From NCBI RefSeq assembly GCF_026340305.1, contig NZ_JAPEPI010000005.1:124001-188000 (forward strand): a stretch of DNA of 64,000 nt, in the 5' to 3' direction. Origin of the DNA: Streptomyces sp. NBC_01381 (lineage in GTDB: Bacteria > Actinomycetota > Actinomycetes > Streptomycetales > Streptomycetaceae). Positions 42,657 through 51,480 of this stretch are shown piece by piece (position 1 is the first letter of the stretch; the number at the start of each line of letters is the position of its first letter). A program made the position numbers and the translations under genes. A model generated the notes under the pieces. That model made no database searches. It was not told the origin of the DNA and saw only the letters and a program-made list of their open reading frames with translations.

Positions 42657-44435
42657 ATGCCCGCGACTGCCTCCTCCCGCCCTCTTACTCCCACCCCCGC
42701 CTCCGCCTCCGCTGTTCCTGCGCCCGCGCCCGCGTGCCCTCCCCCCGCAGCCCCCGCCGCACCTGCACCCGGGCAGTCGGCTATCCCGGACCGGGTCGAG
42801 CGTGTGCTGGCGATGCCTGCGCGGCGTGAGGGCATGGAGATTGCACAGAAGGACGGGTACGACCATGCGGTGGTGAGTCTGCCCGGGGGCCGCTATTTGC
42901 GGCTGGGGCGGGATGCCGCGCTGCTGCTGGCAGATCTCGACGGCACACGGTGCCGTGAGGAGGTCCTGGCCCAGTGGTCCACCGAGGTGGGCGAGGACAG
43001 CGCGGTGCGGCTGCTGGAGAAGTTGTGCGCGCTCGGGCTGCTTGAGGACCCTGACGGTCCGCCTCCCGTGCGCGAGCGTGCCTTTGTCTACCGCAAGCCT
43101 TTGTCGTTCCAGTTCACGCTGGTGCGCCCGCGGCGCCTGACGGGGGTCCTGCGGGTGCTCGGCGGTGTGCTGGCCCGGCGCCCGTTCCCCCAGTTGTATC
43201 TGGCGCTGCTGGCCGCCGGGGCGGTGGCGGTGGCCGTCGGCCACCGCGGCCTGGCCCACGCGGTCAGCACGCCGGTCTCGCTGGGCACCGTGTTCCAGGT
43301 CTGGGCGGTCATGCTCGTGGTCGGTGCGGTGCACGAGTTGGGGCATGCCACGGCGCTGACCCGTTTCGGCGGCCGGCCCCGGCGGATCGGCGTCATGCTG
43401 TTCTACCTGGTCCCTGCCTTCTTCTGTGATGTCTCGGCGGGGTGGAAACTGGCTGATCGCGGGCAGCGGATACGCGTGGCACTGTCCGGTGTCGTGGTGA
43501 ACGCCGGCGTGGCGGCCGGCGCGGCGATTGCCGCGGCGCTCAGCGCGGGGGAGACGGCCGCGTTCTGGTGGCTGCTGACCTGTTACAACGTGATCAGCAC
43601 GGTGTTCAACCTGCTGCCGTTCGTCAAGCTCGACGGGTACCTGGCCCTGATGGGCCGGGTGGACGTGCCGTTCCTGCGCGACAAGGCGATCGGCGATGCG
43701 CGCGGGTGGCTGGGCCGGGTCCTGTACGGGCACCCGCGCGACGAAAAGAGACTGGACCGGCCGTGGACAGTGCCGTTCGGGCTGGCCGCGATGGCCTTCC
43801 CCGTGGCCTGGATGGGGTTCCTGCTCACCCGGATCCTGATCGTGCCCTCGATCCTGTCGTGGGGGATCGCCGGGGCGGTGCTGTGGCTGCTGCTCGTGAC
43901 GGTGACAGCCGGCCGCCTGCTCTACGGCACCGCCCGTATCGCGTTCCCGCGCCGCGGCCAGAGCCGGCGCGCGAGCCGGGGCCGCAGGCTGCTGGGGCTG
44001 GGCGTGGTGGCCGCGGCCGTGGGCACGCTGCTGTGCGCGGTGCCGGTCGACGGCACCGCCACGGCGGGATACGTGCTCCTCGACGGCCGGCCCGTGCTGG
44101 CGATGCCCACCGCCGGCGGCGCGGTCCACGCCATCCACCCCGGCGAGACGGTGCAGCTGCGCTCGCTGGGAATGATAGCCAGGCCGGTGGTGGCCACCGC
44201 CGTGGTCGACAGCCCGCCCAGCACACCGGTGCAGGTGCCCTCGGCCGCCTACAGCGCCGTCAAGAGCGGCTCCGGGCACACCGAAGCCGTGCTCTACCGG
44301 CTGCGCGAGGTCCACGGTCACCCCTTGCCCAGGGGCGGCAGGGCCACCGTGAACACCGGAACCACCACCCTCGCCAGCCGCCTCGCCGACACCTACCTGC
44401 TGCCGCCGCTGCGCCTGCTGACCGGCCTGGGATAA
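42657..44435 (+). CDS. M50 (site-2-protease-like) metalloprotease with PqqD-like N-terminus
   Basis: 592 residues from ATG 42657 (AAGGA upstream). Residues 1-40 are Pro/Ala-rich; about 45-125 resemble a PqqD/RRE winged helix (DGYDHAVVSLPGGRYLRLGR, LLEKLCALGLLED). Multiple membrane helices follow, with HELGH at 226-230 (zinc-binding HExxH) and FVKLDGYLAL near 324 (third ligand, LDG motif), the site-2 protease signature. After a last helix (about 440) an extracytoplasmic tail has a lipoyl-like VHAIHPGETVQLRSLG. Similar putative peptide zinc metalloproteases accompany RiPP precursors (YydH-type; daptide loci). Likely cleaves leaders and/or exports the peptides. Confidence 0.8.
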   Translation: MPATASSRPLTPTPASASAVPAPAPACPPPAAPAAPAPGQSAIPDRVERVLAMPARREGMEIAQKDGYDHAVVSLPGGRYLRLGRDAALLLADLDGTRCREEVLAQWSTEVGEDSAVRLLEKLCALGLLEDPDGPPPVRERAFVYRKPLSFQFTLVRPRRLTGVLRVLGGVLARRPFPQLYLALLAAGAVAVAVGHRGLAHAVSTPVSLGTVFQVWAVMLVVGAVHELGHATALTRFGGRPRRIGVMLFYLVPAFFCDVSAGWKLADRGQRIRVALSGVVVNAGVAAGAAIAAALSAGETAAFWWLLTCYNVISTVFNLLPFVKLDGYLALMGRVDVPFLRDKAIGDARGWLGRVLYGHPRDEKRLDRPWTVPFGLAAMAFPVAWMGFLLTRILIVPSILSWGIAGAVLWLLLVTVTAGRLLYGTARIAFPRRGQSRRASRGRRLLGLGVVAAAVGTLLCAVPVDGTATAGYVLLDGRPVLAMPTAGGAVHAIHPGETVQLRSLGMIARPVVATAVVDSPPSTPVQVPSAAYSAVKSGSGHTEAVLYRLREVHGHPLPRGGRATVNTGTTTLASRLADTYLLPPLRLLTGLG

Positions 44436-44467
44436 GCCCGCCCGCCCGCGCGGGCCGCCTGGCGGGC
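44436..44467 (+). terminator. GC hairpin after the M50 gene
   Basis: GCCCGCC (44436-44442) can pair with GGCGGGC (44461-44467), enclosing an inner CCCGCGCGGG palindrome, directly after the stop codon. Confidence 0.5.
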
Positions 44468-44684
44468 CGCGGCGAAGTACAGACGGCCGGGGCGCCGCCG
44501 GCGGCCACCGAACGCCAGCACGCCTCAAGGGCTTGGGCCAGTGACAAGTCAGCCGGTGCGCCATCGACCACAACTCGGCCGGCACGTCGGGTGCCAACGC
44601 CTGAGGACACGCCCGGCACCTCGCAGGTCGGACAGTCGAACTGCTCGATGGCGGCGGCCGGTTCGGGGAGCTGGGACATGTGGC

Positions 44685-45310
44685 AGAAGCCACCCAAAGA
44701 CCTACTGGGGCTGGACCACGCAAGAATGGACCCGTCTACTCGGCCGCACCCAGGCCGAGTTCCGCCAGCGCGCACCCGCCTGGGCCGGGGACGAAGTCCG
44801 CCCCTACCTCGCGGCGCACGCCTATCTCCTCGGTTCCTTCAACGAGTTCCACCAGCTCGGCAGCTTCCAACGCCTCACTCTGTCCTGGCGGATCTTCGGA
44901 CGCGACCGCGTCACCAGCGAGATCTCCCGGGTCCGCACGGTCCTTGGCGCCTGGGGCTACCAGCTGGGCCAGGACGACGACACGCTGCTGCCGTCGGTCG
45001 CCTGCCAGCTGTTTCTGCCCAACCACAGCCCACACCTGGACGACATGGACACCGCGCTGTTCGACCGGGTCCGCCGCGAACGGCTGCTGGAGGGTGCCCG
45101 GCTGAACACCCTGCACGCTCTGCAACGGGCAGTCGCCGAGCTCGGTTTCTGCGATCCACCACTGCAGAGCACCGGTCGTCACTCGGCGCGGGCCACCGGC
45201 GGCGCCAAGATCTGGGAACAGTGGGCCGACCGCCGGCACGACACCTTCACCCTCACCCCGCGCGTCCGTGGCAGCATCCGCTCCACCCTCCTGCGGGTCG
45301 GGCGGAGCCG
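44685..45310 (+). pseudogene. N-terminal fragment of a tyrosine-recombinase-type integrase
   Basis: WGWTTQEWTRLLGRTQAEFR, AYLLGSFNEFHQLGSFQRLT, ISRVRTVLGAWGYQLG and SPHLDDMDTALFDRVR are recalled from the N-terminal domain of large Streptomyces site-specific recombinases (Tn554-TnpB-like). The frame ends at 45386 with no catalytic R...HxxR...Y domain, and it runs into the 3' end of the caspase gene. Truncated. Confidence 0.5.
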
Positions 45311-45336
45311 ACGCCGCGTCAGGTTGGCTGGCGATG

Positions 45337-47592
45337 TTAGGTATGTGACCGTTTCTCGATGTGCATCCGTTCGTCGGCGGTTTTGAGTACGTCGTCTGCG
45401 GTCATGCCGCAGCGGGCCCATGCGATGCCGAAGCTGGCGCCGACCCGGAGCGCTTGCACGTCGATGCGGATCGGCGAGATGATCGCGTTCCGCATTCGGA
45501 CGGCGAGGTCCTGGGCGCCGGTACGGCCGAGCCCGTCGGCCAGGACGGCGAACTTGCCACCGCGGAGCCTGGCGACCGTGTTCTCGTCGTGTGTGCCGCT
45601 GGTGAGCCGCCTGGCTACCTCGATGAGGACGGCGTCGCCGGTGTGGTCCCCGAAGCGGTCGTTGATCGATTTGAAGCCGTCGAGGTCGCAGATGAGGACG
45701 GCGAGGCCTTTGCCGTCCTCGTTGCCGAGTTCTTCGGGTGAGGTCAGGTGTCTGTGTGAGAGGGCGCCGTCTTCCGGGTCTGCGTCAGCAGGATCGTCCG
45801 GGTCGCTGCACAGTCGTGCGCTCAGGTGGCTGCGCAGTTCGGTGATGTTGGGCAGGTCCGTGAGTGCGTCGTGGCTGACCTGATGGAGTAGTTGGAGCTC
45901 GCGGAGTTTGCGTTCTTCGATGTCTTCGACGTGGGTGAGGAGGAAGCGGGGTCCGTCGGCGGCGTCGGCGACGACGGAGTTGCGCAGGGACACCCAGACG
46001 TACGTCCCGTCGCGCCGTCCGAGGCGCAGCTCGGCGCGGCCGCCCTCGGCGGAGGTGCGCAGGAGGGTGTCGATGTCCTCGGGGTGGACGAGGTCGGAGA
46101 AGGTGTAGCGGCGCATCGCGGTCGCGGGGCGGCCCAGGAGACGGCACAGGGCGTCGTTGGTGCGCAGGATGCGGCCGTGTTGGTCGCCGCCCATCTCGGC
46201 GATGGCCATGCCGGAGGGTGCGTACTCGAAGGCCTGCCGGAAACTCTCCTCGCTGGCCCGCATCGCCTTCTGCTCACGCTCCAGGTGCACCAGGGCGCGC
46301 TGCATGTTGGCGCGGAGGCGGGCGTTGCTGATCGCGATGGCGGCCTGGAAGACGTAGGTCTGCAGTGCCTCGCGTTGTTCTGGGCCGGGCCTGCGGCCGT
46401 TGCGGGGGCGGTCCACGGAGATCACGCCGAACAATTCGCTGCCGTTGGCGCCGGTGATGTACATGGGGCCGAAGAGCCGGTCCGCAGGATCCCACGCATT
46501 CTCTAGATAGCGCGCGGGGCGATCGCTCGTGGGCCATTGCGGGATGTCGTCTGCGTCGCAGGCGGGGGCCGAGGTGTGCGGTATGTAGCACAGTGCGCCC
46601 CAGTCCTCCGCTATGGAGAGCCTCTTCTCCCAGGCGTTGCGGGAGCCGACGCGGCCGGTGATGAGGGCTTCGGTTGCGGGGTCGCCGGCGAAGGAGGCGA
46701 CGACGAGATCGCCGTCAGGACGCACAAGATGGACGCAGGCCAGCTCAAAGCCGAGGCTGTTGACGATGCCGTCGGCGACAGTCTGCAGCGTGTCCGCGAG
46801 GCTCCGGGCCGTGTGCAGTTCCTCGAAGGCCTCCTGCAGGCGGTAGGTCTCCATTTCCTCGTGCACGTAGGCAGTGTTCTTGACGAAAGCCGTACGGCCT
46901 ACCTGGTTGCGGCCCAGACACTGGGGGTCGGGCCGGCCCTGGCGCTTCAGGATGGACTGCATGCCCAAAAAGACGGTGTCCAGGTCGAGGAGCTCCGGCG
47001 CATCGGCCATCCCGTCGCTCAGCACGCGCACGAGAGCGCCGGTGAACGCGGTGTAGGAGTCACCCGGTGGGGCCAGCGCGAGAGCGTTCTCCGCGGCGGC
47101 CGCGAGGACGTACGTGCCTTCCGCCTCGGCCAGTTCCACCATGCTGGAGCCGGAGGACTGCACGCCCATGGCGCGTGCGCTGAAGCAGCAGTCGAGAATG
47201 ACAATGCACCGCTGGGCTGCGCTTGCCGACAGCCCCATGCGCACCCAGTCGTAGGGGAACGCTGTGGAGTGGACTGATCGCTTGTCGCTGTCGGGCATGG
47301 CCAGATGAAGGCGGCCCTTGAGATCAAGCAGTCCGTGCCCGGCGTAGTACAGCAGCAACGTGTCCGACGCTGCGCGCGCTGTGCGGAAGATGGCCTCGTC
47401 AACCTCCCGCATCGAGACAGGGTTGAGCAGCTGGTGGCAGCGGGAGGCGCCAAGGCCCCATACGTCGTCGGAGAAGAGATCGACGAGAGTGGACAGGTTG
47501 CGGCCCACGGCCGGCAGGTCTTCCAGGGAATCGAACTTGTCCACGCCAATGAAAAGTGCTTGGGACCTGGAGGCCACAGGAAGCCTGGACAT
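45337..47592 (-). CDS. EACC1-associated caspase fused to GAF, PAS and degenerate GGDEF domains
   Basis: 751 residues. Caspase-like (C14) domain 1-240: catalytic His86 in LLLYYAGHG and Cys136 in VILDCCFSA. GAF about 255-440 (LADTLQTVADGIVNSLGFEL, FGVISVDRPRNG). PAS about 450-575 (SFRQAFEYAPSGMAIAEMGG, VHPEDIDTLL, VEDIEERKLREL). GGDEF-type domain about 590-745 (LICDLDGFKSINDRFGDHTG), but the signature GGDEF reads RGGKF, so cyclase activity is doubtful. It begins 3 bases after the EACC1 stop. EACC1/caspase pairs are described as conflict-system components; here sensor and nucleotide-signalling domains replace the usual effector. Confidence 0.85.
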   Translation of the reverse strand: MSRLPVASRSQALFIGVDKFDSLEDLPAVGRNLSTLVDLFSDDVWGLGASRCHQLLNPVSMREVDEAIFRTARAASDTLLLYYAGHGLLDLKGRLHLAMPDSDKRSVHSTAFPYDWVRMGLSASAAQRCIVILDCCFSARAMGVQSSGSSMVELAEAEGTYVLAAAAENALALAPPGDSYTAFTGALVRVLSDGMADAPELLDLDTVFLGMQSILKRQGRPDPQCLGRNQVGRTAFVKNTAYVHEEMETYRLQEAFEELHTARSLADTLQTVADGIVNSLGFELACVHLVRPDGDLVVASFAGDPATEALITGRVGSRNAWEKRLSIAEDWGALCYIPHTSAPACDADDIPQWPTSDRPARYLENAWDPADRLFGPMYITGANGSELFGVISVDRPRNGRRPGPEQREALQTYVFQAAIAISNARLRANMQRALVHLEREQKAMRASEESFRQAFEYAPSGMAIAEMGGDQHGRILRTNDALCRLLGRPATAMRRYTFSDLVHPEDIDTLLRTSAEGGRAELRLGRRDGTYVWVSLRNSVVADAADGPRFLLTHVEDIEERKLRELQLLHQVSHDALTDLPNITELRSHLSARLCSDPDDPADADPEDGALSHRHLTSPEELGNEDGKGLAVLICDLDGFKSINDRFGDHTGDAVLIEVARRLTSGTHDENTVARLRGGKFAVLADGLGRTGAQDLAVRMRNAIISPIRIDVQALRVGASFGIAWARCGMTADDVLKTADERMHIEKRSHT

Positions 47593-47595
47593 GCT

Positions 47596-47973
47596 CTACT
47601 CCCCGCCGAGCAATTGCTCCACCAACCGCTGCGCCTCGTCCGGCGGTACACCGGTGATCGTCACCTTGCTGCCGTTCTCGAGCTCCACCGTGATGGTCGG
47701 CTCTTGGGGCCGCGTGGTGCGCCACGACACGATGGATACCGCTAGTGAGGCGGCACTGAAGCTACCGGTTAATGCAAGCGAGACCAGGTCGAGCACACTT
47801 CCCTGCTGGCCGGGCCGCGGCTGTGCCGAGGACGTGAGTTCAATGCGCCCTGCACTGCGCATATTTCGGTCCAAGCGAAGCCAATCGTGGAGGGACCTTG
47901 CGTCGTCCTCGACGGTGTCGCCTGCGATCTGGAACGTAACCTGCAAGTCCCCACCCCACTCTGGCAATTCCAT
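47596..47973 (-). CDS. EACC1-family (effector-associated constant component 1) protein
   Basis: 125 residues from ATG 47973 (MELPEWGGD). Order of features matches EACC1: DDARSLHDWLRLDRNMRSAG, a central hydrophobic segment VLDLVSLALTGSFSAASLAV, and the closing ITVELENGSKVTITGVPPDE. The longer upstream frame is antisense to the MFS fragment and has no homology. EACC1 proteins invariably precede effector genes such as caspases or trypsins and are thought to present or restrain them; the caspase gene follows after 3 bases. Confidence 0.82.
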   Translation of the reverse strand: MELPEWGGDLQVTFQIAGDTVEDDARSLHDWLRLDRNMRSAGRIELTSSAQPRPGQQGSVLDLVSLALTGSFSAASLAVSIVSWRTTRPQEPTITVELENGSKVTITGVPPDEAQRLVEQLLGGE

Positions 47974-48042
47974 CGAGCCGTCAGCATAGGGCTGGACGCT
48001 TCGACGCTGCGAGGTGTCCTGCTCGGGTGTGGAGTCCAGTGG

Positions 48043-48969
48043 CAGGACCCGCAGTTCGCCAGCCTGCGGGCCATCTGGTCGAGCTTGATGCCGGACAAGC
48101 AACACCTGCAGAGCATCCACGCACTGGACTCGATCGTCGAAGAACTCACCTTCGTGGCCACTCCGTTGCTGGGAACTGCGGCCATGGCCCTCATCGATGC
48201 CCGCTGGGTGACTGCCCTCGGCGCCCTGCTGCTTTTGCCTGCCGCGCTCGGGCTCACCTCCGTCCTGCGAGGCCTGCCCCCAGCCGAAGAGACCACTGCG
48301 CCCAGTACCGAGGCCAAGGTTCGACACCGGTCGCTCATCAGGACCAGAAACGGGCAAGGCATCACGGTGCCAGTCATCGCCCTTGGCCTGTGCGGCGGCG
48401 GTCTGACCGTCATCATCCCGGCCGCCACCGCTGACTTCGCCGACGTCATCTCCTCCGGCTACTCCTTTGCCGCCTTCTCGCTGGGCGGCGCCGTCGGCGG
48501 ACTCGCCTACGGACGCAGAAAATGGACCGCGACCCTACGCGCCCGCTACTCGATCGCCACCGCTGCACTGGCGGTCGGTGCGATACTCCTGGCCGCGCTA
48601 TCCGCCTCGCCCCTCACCATCCTGGCCGTCTTCTGCGTCGGCCTCCCCATGACGCCGATCTTCGTCATCGCCTACCTCCTCGTCGACGAACGCATCGACA
48701 CCCCCCCCCGCCACGCAGAAGCCAACGCCTGGCTCGGATCTGGATACAACCTGGGATCCGCATCCGGCGCGGCACTGGGAGGGCAACTGCTCGCCCTCAC
48801 CGGGCCCCGGCTCGTGGCCGTCACATTGGCAGCGGTCGCGGCCGTCGCGGCGGCCATCGCCCACCGTCTCCCGGACGCGCCTGGTCTGCCCACGGACTCC
48901 GCACCGGCACCAGAATCAGAACCTGGGAAGGCCATTGATGGCATAGCCCCGGCAAGCGGAGATCTTTAA
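48043..48969 (+). pseudogene. 5'-truncated MFS transporter
   Basis: Homology starts at PQFASLRAIWSSLMPDKQHL and continues through ALDSIVEELTFVATPLLGTA to the C-terminus, with about seven membrane helices (GLCGGGLTVIIPAATA, AVFCVGLPMTPIFVIAYLLV). The first four or five helices and the MFS signature loop are missing; upstream sequence belongs to the divergent EACC1 leader. ATG 48088 might still be used, but a half-transporter is unlikely to work. It overlaps the convergent gene at 48966 by 4 bases. Confidence 0.65.
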
Positions 48970-50018
48970 GGACTCAGCCGAGAGCGATCGCCGGGGCGGA
49001 CCTGACGGCGGGCGTCCGGACCGTGCCCGGCCATGGCGGTGCGTCGCCAGGGCCCTGTTTCGAACACGGGAGGGGGCAATAGGGCGGGGGCAAGCACGGT
49101 GCGACGGGTGGTGCTCGGCTGGGGTAGAGGGATCGGCGTGTGCAGCGGGCTGGTGAAGGAGCGTGTGATCGGCGCCGCTGGGAGTCTGGGCGGGGTTTGC
49201 CGGGCTGTGGACGAGGAGAACCCGAGGAATTGCCACATCGCGTCATCCCGGCGGAACACGGCACGCTGGGCCGACTGCTTGAGGGGGAAGGAGGCGAGTG
49301 CGAGCACGTTGGACTTGCCCCTGTTCACGCCGCCCCAGACGACGGGGTAACGCCCGCCGGTGGCTAGGTAGACCGACGCTGCGCGCGGGTGTGGAACTGC
49401 CGGTGATGAGGGGAGCCACTGACTCAGCCGCCGCGTCCTGAAATCGTGCTGCCACTGAGGTACTTGGGCGAAGGAGGCGGCCTCGGAGAACTCGGTCGGT
49501 TGGTCCAGGTAGTCGTGGAATCGGTAGGGCCGCCGCTTCCCGTTCTTGTGGGGAGGGCTCGGCGGCTTCGACGTCGTCCCGGCGCGTTGGCCCGCCCGGT
49601 GCGCGGCTTGCCTGCAGCGGTCACTGCAGTACCGGCGAGGGCGGCCCAGGCGCTTGCGGGGGAAGGGCGGTGCCGTGCAGCCGGGCCGCTCACAGCGGTG
49701 CACCGGCACTTCCTTGATGCCCTCCCACACAACGGGGGAGTGCCGCGGGCCGAAGCGGTCCGTCAGTTCCTGGCGGAGTAGATGGCCGTGCTCTGAGTCG
49801 CGCAGCTTCTCCAGCATCTTGGAGATCAAGTAGTGCATAGCGCCGGTGGTTACGCCCATCTGATGGGCCAGTTGTTCAGGAGGGGCCCCGTGGAGGAAGT
49901 CGAGGACGAGGCGTCGCTCGGATGCGTTGAGGACCTTTCGCAGGGCGCGGCCGAGGACATCCTCGCCCGCATGCCGTCCCACTGGGTCTCGGTCCGGACC
50001 GAATCCGCGATGCTTCAC
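48966..50018 (-). CDS. Sigma-region-4-like HTH protein with a zinc-finger-like motif
   Basis: 350 residues from GTG 50018, behind GGGAGGGGAC and overlapping the upstream stop (GTGA). About residues 20-75 (VLNASERRLVLDFLHGAPPE, QLAHQMGVTTGAMHYLIS) resemble sigma region 4 or a LuxR-type HTH. About 108-142 hold CERPGCTAPPFPRKRLG, RRYCSDRCRQAAHR, a CxxxxC...CxxxC zinc-finger-like unit. The rest is Arg/Pro-rich with WQFLGFSSS and VVWGGVNRGKSN; late parts have weaker protein character. Probably a DNA-binding regulator. A structured leader precedes the operon. Confidence 0.7.
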   Translation of the reverse strand: MKHRGFGPDRDPVGRHAGEDVLGRALRKVLNASERRLVLDFLHGAPPEQLAHQMGVTTGAMHYLISKMLEKLRDSEHGHLLRQELTDRFGPRHSPVVWEGIKEVPVHRCERPGCTAPPFPRKRLGRPRRYCSDRCRQAAHRAGQRAGTTSKPPSPPHKNGKRRPYRFHDYLDQPTEFSEAASFAQVPQWQHDFRTRRLSQWLPSSPAVPHPRAASVYLATGGRYPVVWGGVNRGKSNVLALASFPLKQSAQRAVFRRDDAMWQFLGFSSSTARQTPPRLPAAPITRSFTSPLHTPIPLPQPSTTRRTVLAPALLPPPVFETGPWRRTAMAGHGPDARRQVRPGDRSRLSP

Positions 50019-50296
50019 TGTGCCGTCCCCTCCCTGCCTGCCGTGTCCTCCAGCGGTGACGAGCCGCTGGATACGGCGTACTGCCCTGCGGGAACCCCTG
50101 CTCTCCGCCGCAGCCGCGCTGCGCCGGTGAGGCCAACCAGTGTCCTACCACTGGATTCCAGCATCTGCGGCAGATCTTCCGAGCGGCCCCGGCGCATCGC
50201 CTGCTCGGCGATGCGCCCATGGATCACCAGCGCCGCCAGGCCGGTCAGAGCCAGCAGGACTGGGGCTAGGACCACGGCCAGTACGAGAGTTGACAC
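50015..50296 (-). CDS. Small membrane protein, first gene of the HTH operon
   Basis: 93 residues from GTG 50296 (AAGGAAGG upstream). One N-terminal helix STLVLAVVLAPVLLALTGLA, then a soluble tail with DLPQMLESSGRTLVGLTG. Its stop overlaps the start of the HTH/zinc-finger gene by 4 bases, so membrane and DNA-binding proteins are made together, a possible sensor/regulator pair. Confidence 0.65.
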   Translation of the reverse strand: MSTLVLAVVLAPVLLALTGLAALVIHGRIAEQAMRRGRSEDLPQMLESSGRTLVGLTGAARLRRRAGVPAGQYAVSSGSSPLEDTAGREGTAQ

Positions 50297-50324
50297 CGTG
50301 CACCTTCCTTCCTAGTTCGGAAAC

Positions 50325-50364
50325 GCCGTTGGCCCCCGACACAGACGTGTCGGGGGCCAACGGC
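50325..50364 (-). promoter_or_regulatory. Perfect 18-bp hairpin in the leader of the HTH operon
   Basis: GCCGTTGGCCCCCGACAC (50325-50342) and its complement (50347-50364) enclose a 4-base loop, 28 bases before the first start codon. It could block or protect the ribosome site region, or act with the terminator just upstream as an attenuator. Confidence 0.55.
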
Positions 50365-50377
50365 AACAAGAGGAACG

Positions 50378-50405
50378 AAAAAAGGCCCCGCCGTCAGGCA
50401 GGGCC
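50378..50405 (-). terminator. Intrinsic terminator/attenuator with T-run upstream of the HTH operon
   Basis: On the minus strand GGCCCTGCC-TGAC-GGCGGGGCC (stem of 9 with one wobble) is followed by six T. It lies 82 bases before the start codon at 50296. It either ends transcription from further upstream or attenuates the operon itself. T-runs are unusual for Streptomyces terminators, which makes it stand out. Confidence 0.6.
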
Positions 50406-50773
50406 GCTGGCACAGACACAGATCTGTCCGCACCAACGGCACCATAGCGGTTCCCACGCATCTCTGGGGCCCACGCTGTTCAGAGTTCGGTGTTCCCGCA
50501 GGTCAGGAGTGGGGCAGAAGAGAGGGCAAACCGATCGCAGTTTCGTGACACCCTCGAATCCGCGGGCGGTTCCCTGCCACCTGTGTCGCAGGAGCAGAAG
50601 CCGCGTCTGAACCCCTGATCTGTGATGTTGCGCGAGGGAGGGTGGTGCTTCGCTTCGTCCGGGGAGACGAACCCGAAGCCCTCCCGCTCACGGGCTGTAC
50701 CAGCTATGGCCTTTGGTGAAGGCGCGCACGCTCCGTGTCGGCCAACACCCCTAGCTGTTCCCCCCCTCTTGGG

Positions 50774-51148
50774 TCAGGGGGTGCGTTGGTGGAGGGGTTG
50801 GGTGCGCAGGGTGGGGAGCCACTGGGTGGGGAGGGCGCCTTCGGCCCGGAAGAGGGTGGCGAGTTCAGGTACGGACAGGTTCGCGAGTCCGAGGGCCCGA
50901 GCAGCGGTCCAGGCCCGGATGATCTTGTCGAACAGGGTGAGGACGTCACCGGGGTGGACGAGGTAGACGTGTGGCTCGGCGAGGGCGCGGGCGCTGCGTT
51001 TGGGTGTGACGAGCAGGCAGACCGAGTCGCTGGGGGCGGGTGCGTTGCGCTCGGTGGCGGTGAAGCGCAGATGGGCGCCGGCTTGGCGGACGTTGTCCGC
51101 GCCGACTTGCCGCGTGGGGCTGGCTTCGCTTTTGGCTTCCCAGATCAC
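50774..51148 (-). pseudogene. C-terminal fragment of a restriction-endonuclease-like protein
   Basis: Reads MIWEAKSEASPTRQVGADNV, HLRFTATERNAPAPSDSVCL, LLVTPKRSARALAEPHVYLV and NLSVPELATLFRAEG. W-E-A-K (E-x-K) followed by a strand and QVGADNVRQA is the second half of a PD-(D/E)XK-like core; the first half (Asp-bearing strand) is missing upstream. The only start is the ATG inside the motif. Truncated, or a minimal fragment of an effector. Confidence 0.5.
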
Positions 51149-51480
51149 CCATTGAGGTTGCGGTTCTCCGCGACCCTACGCATCCCCGGAACGAACGCCG
51201 GTGGCGTTCATTTCTGGGGCGACGGTAGGAAACCATCCCTGGGCCATCCAGTTTTCCCTGCGGCCGGGCGCTGCCGGGGCCGTGAGAGCTGACGACTCAC
51301 TGCGGGCAGGCGGACCGTCATCTCGGATGGAGGTGTTGGTGGGCAAGTCAGGTTTCCCGGTCTCGAGTTCGTGGTGGTAGGACTGCGTCGAGGCGGATCC
51401 GTGCGGTGCTCGGCTCGGTAGGCTCTTCTTGGAATGATTGCGGGACTCGTCTCCTTACGGATCGTGCTGAGGAGGGCATC

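Noticed and set aside
41702..44435. Assignment as a daptide or lanthipeptide cluster
   Set aside because: No ox-decarboxylase, aminotransferase, methyltransferase or LanM/LanKC-type gene is present, and the precursor cores do not show the expected Thr/Ser/Cys patterns.
43568..45340. 590-codon plus-strand frame overlapping the M50 gene
   Set aside because: Arg/Pro-rich translation in a shifted frame; the overlapping frame encodes an HELGH metalloprotease.
47974..48357. Longer N-terminus for the EACC1 protein
   Set aside because: The upstream frame is antisense to the MFS fragment and reads as Gln/Gly/Arg-rich sequence without homology; EACC1 proteins are about 115-130 residues.
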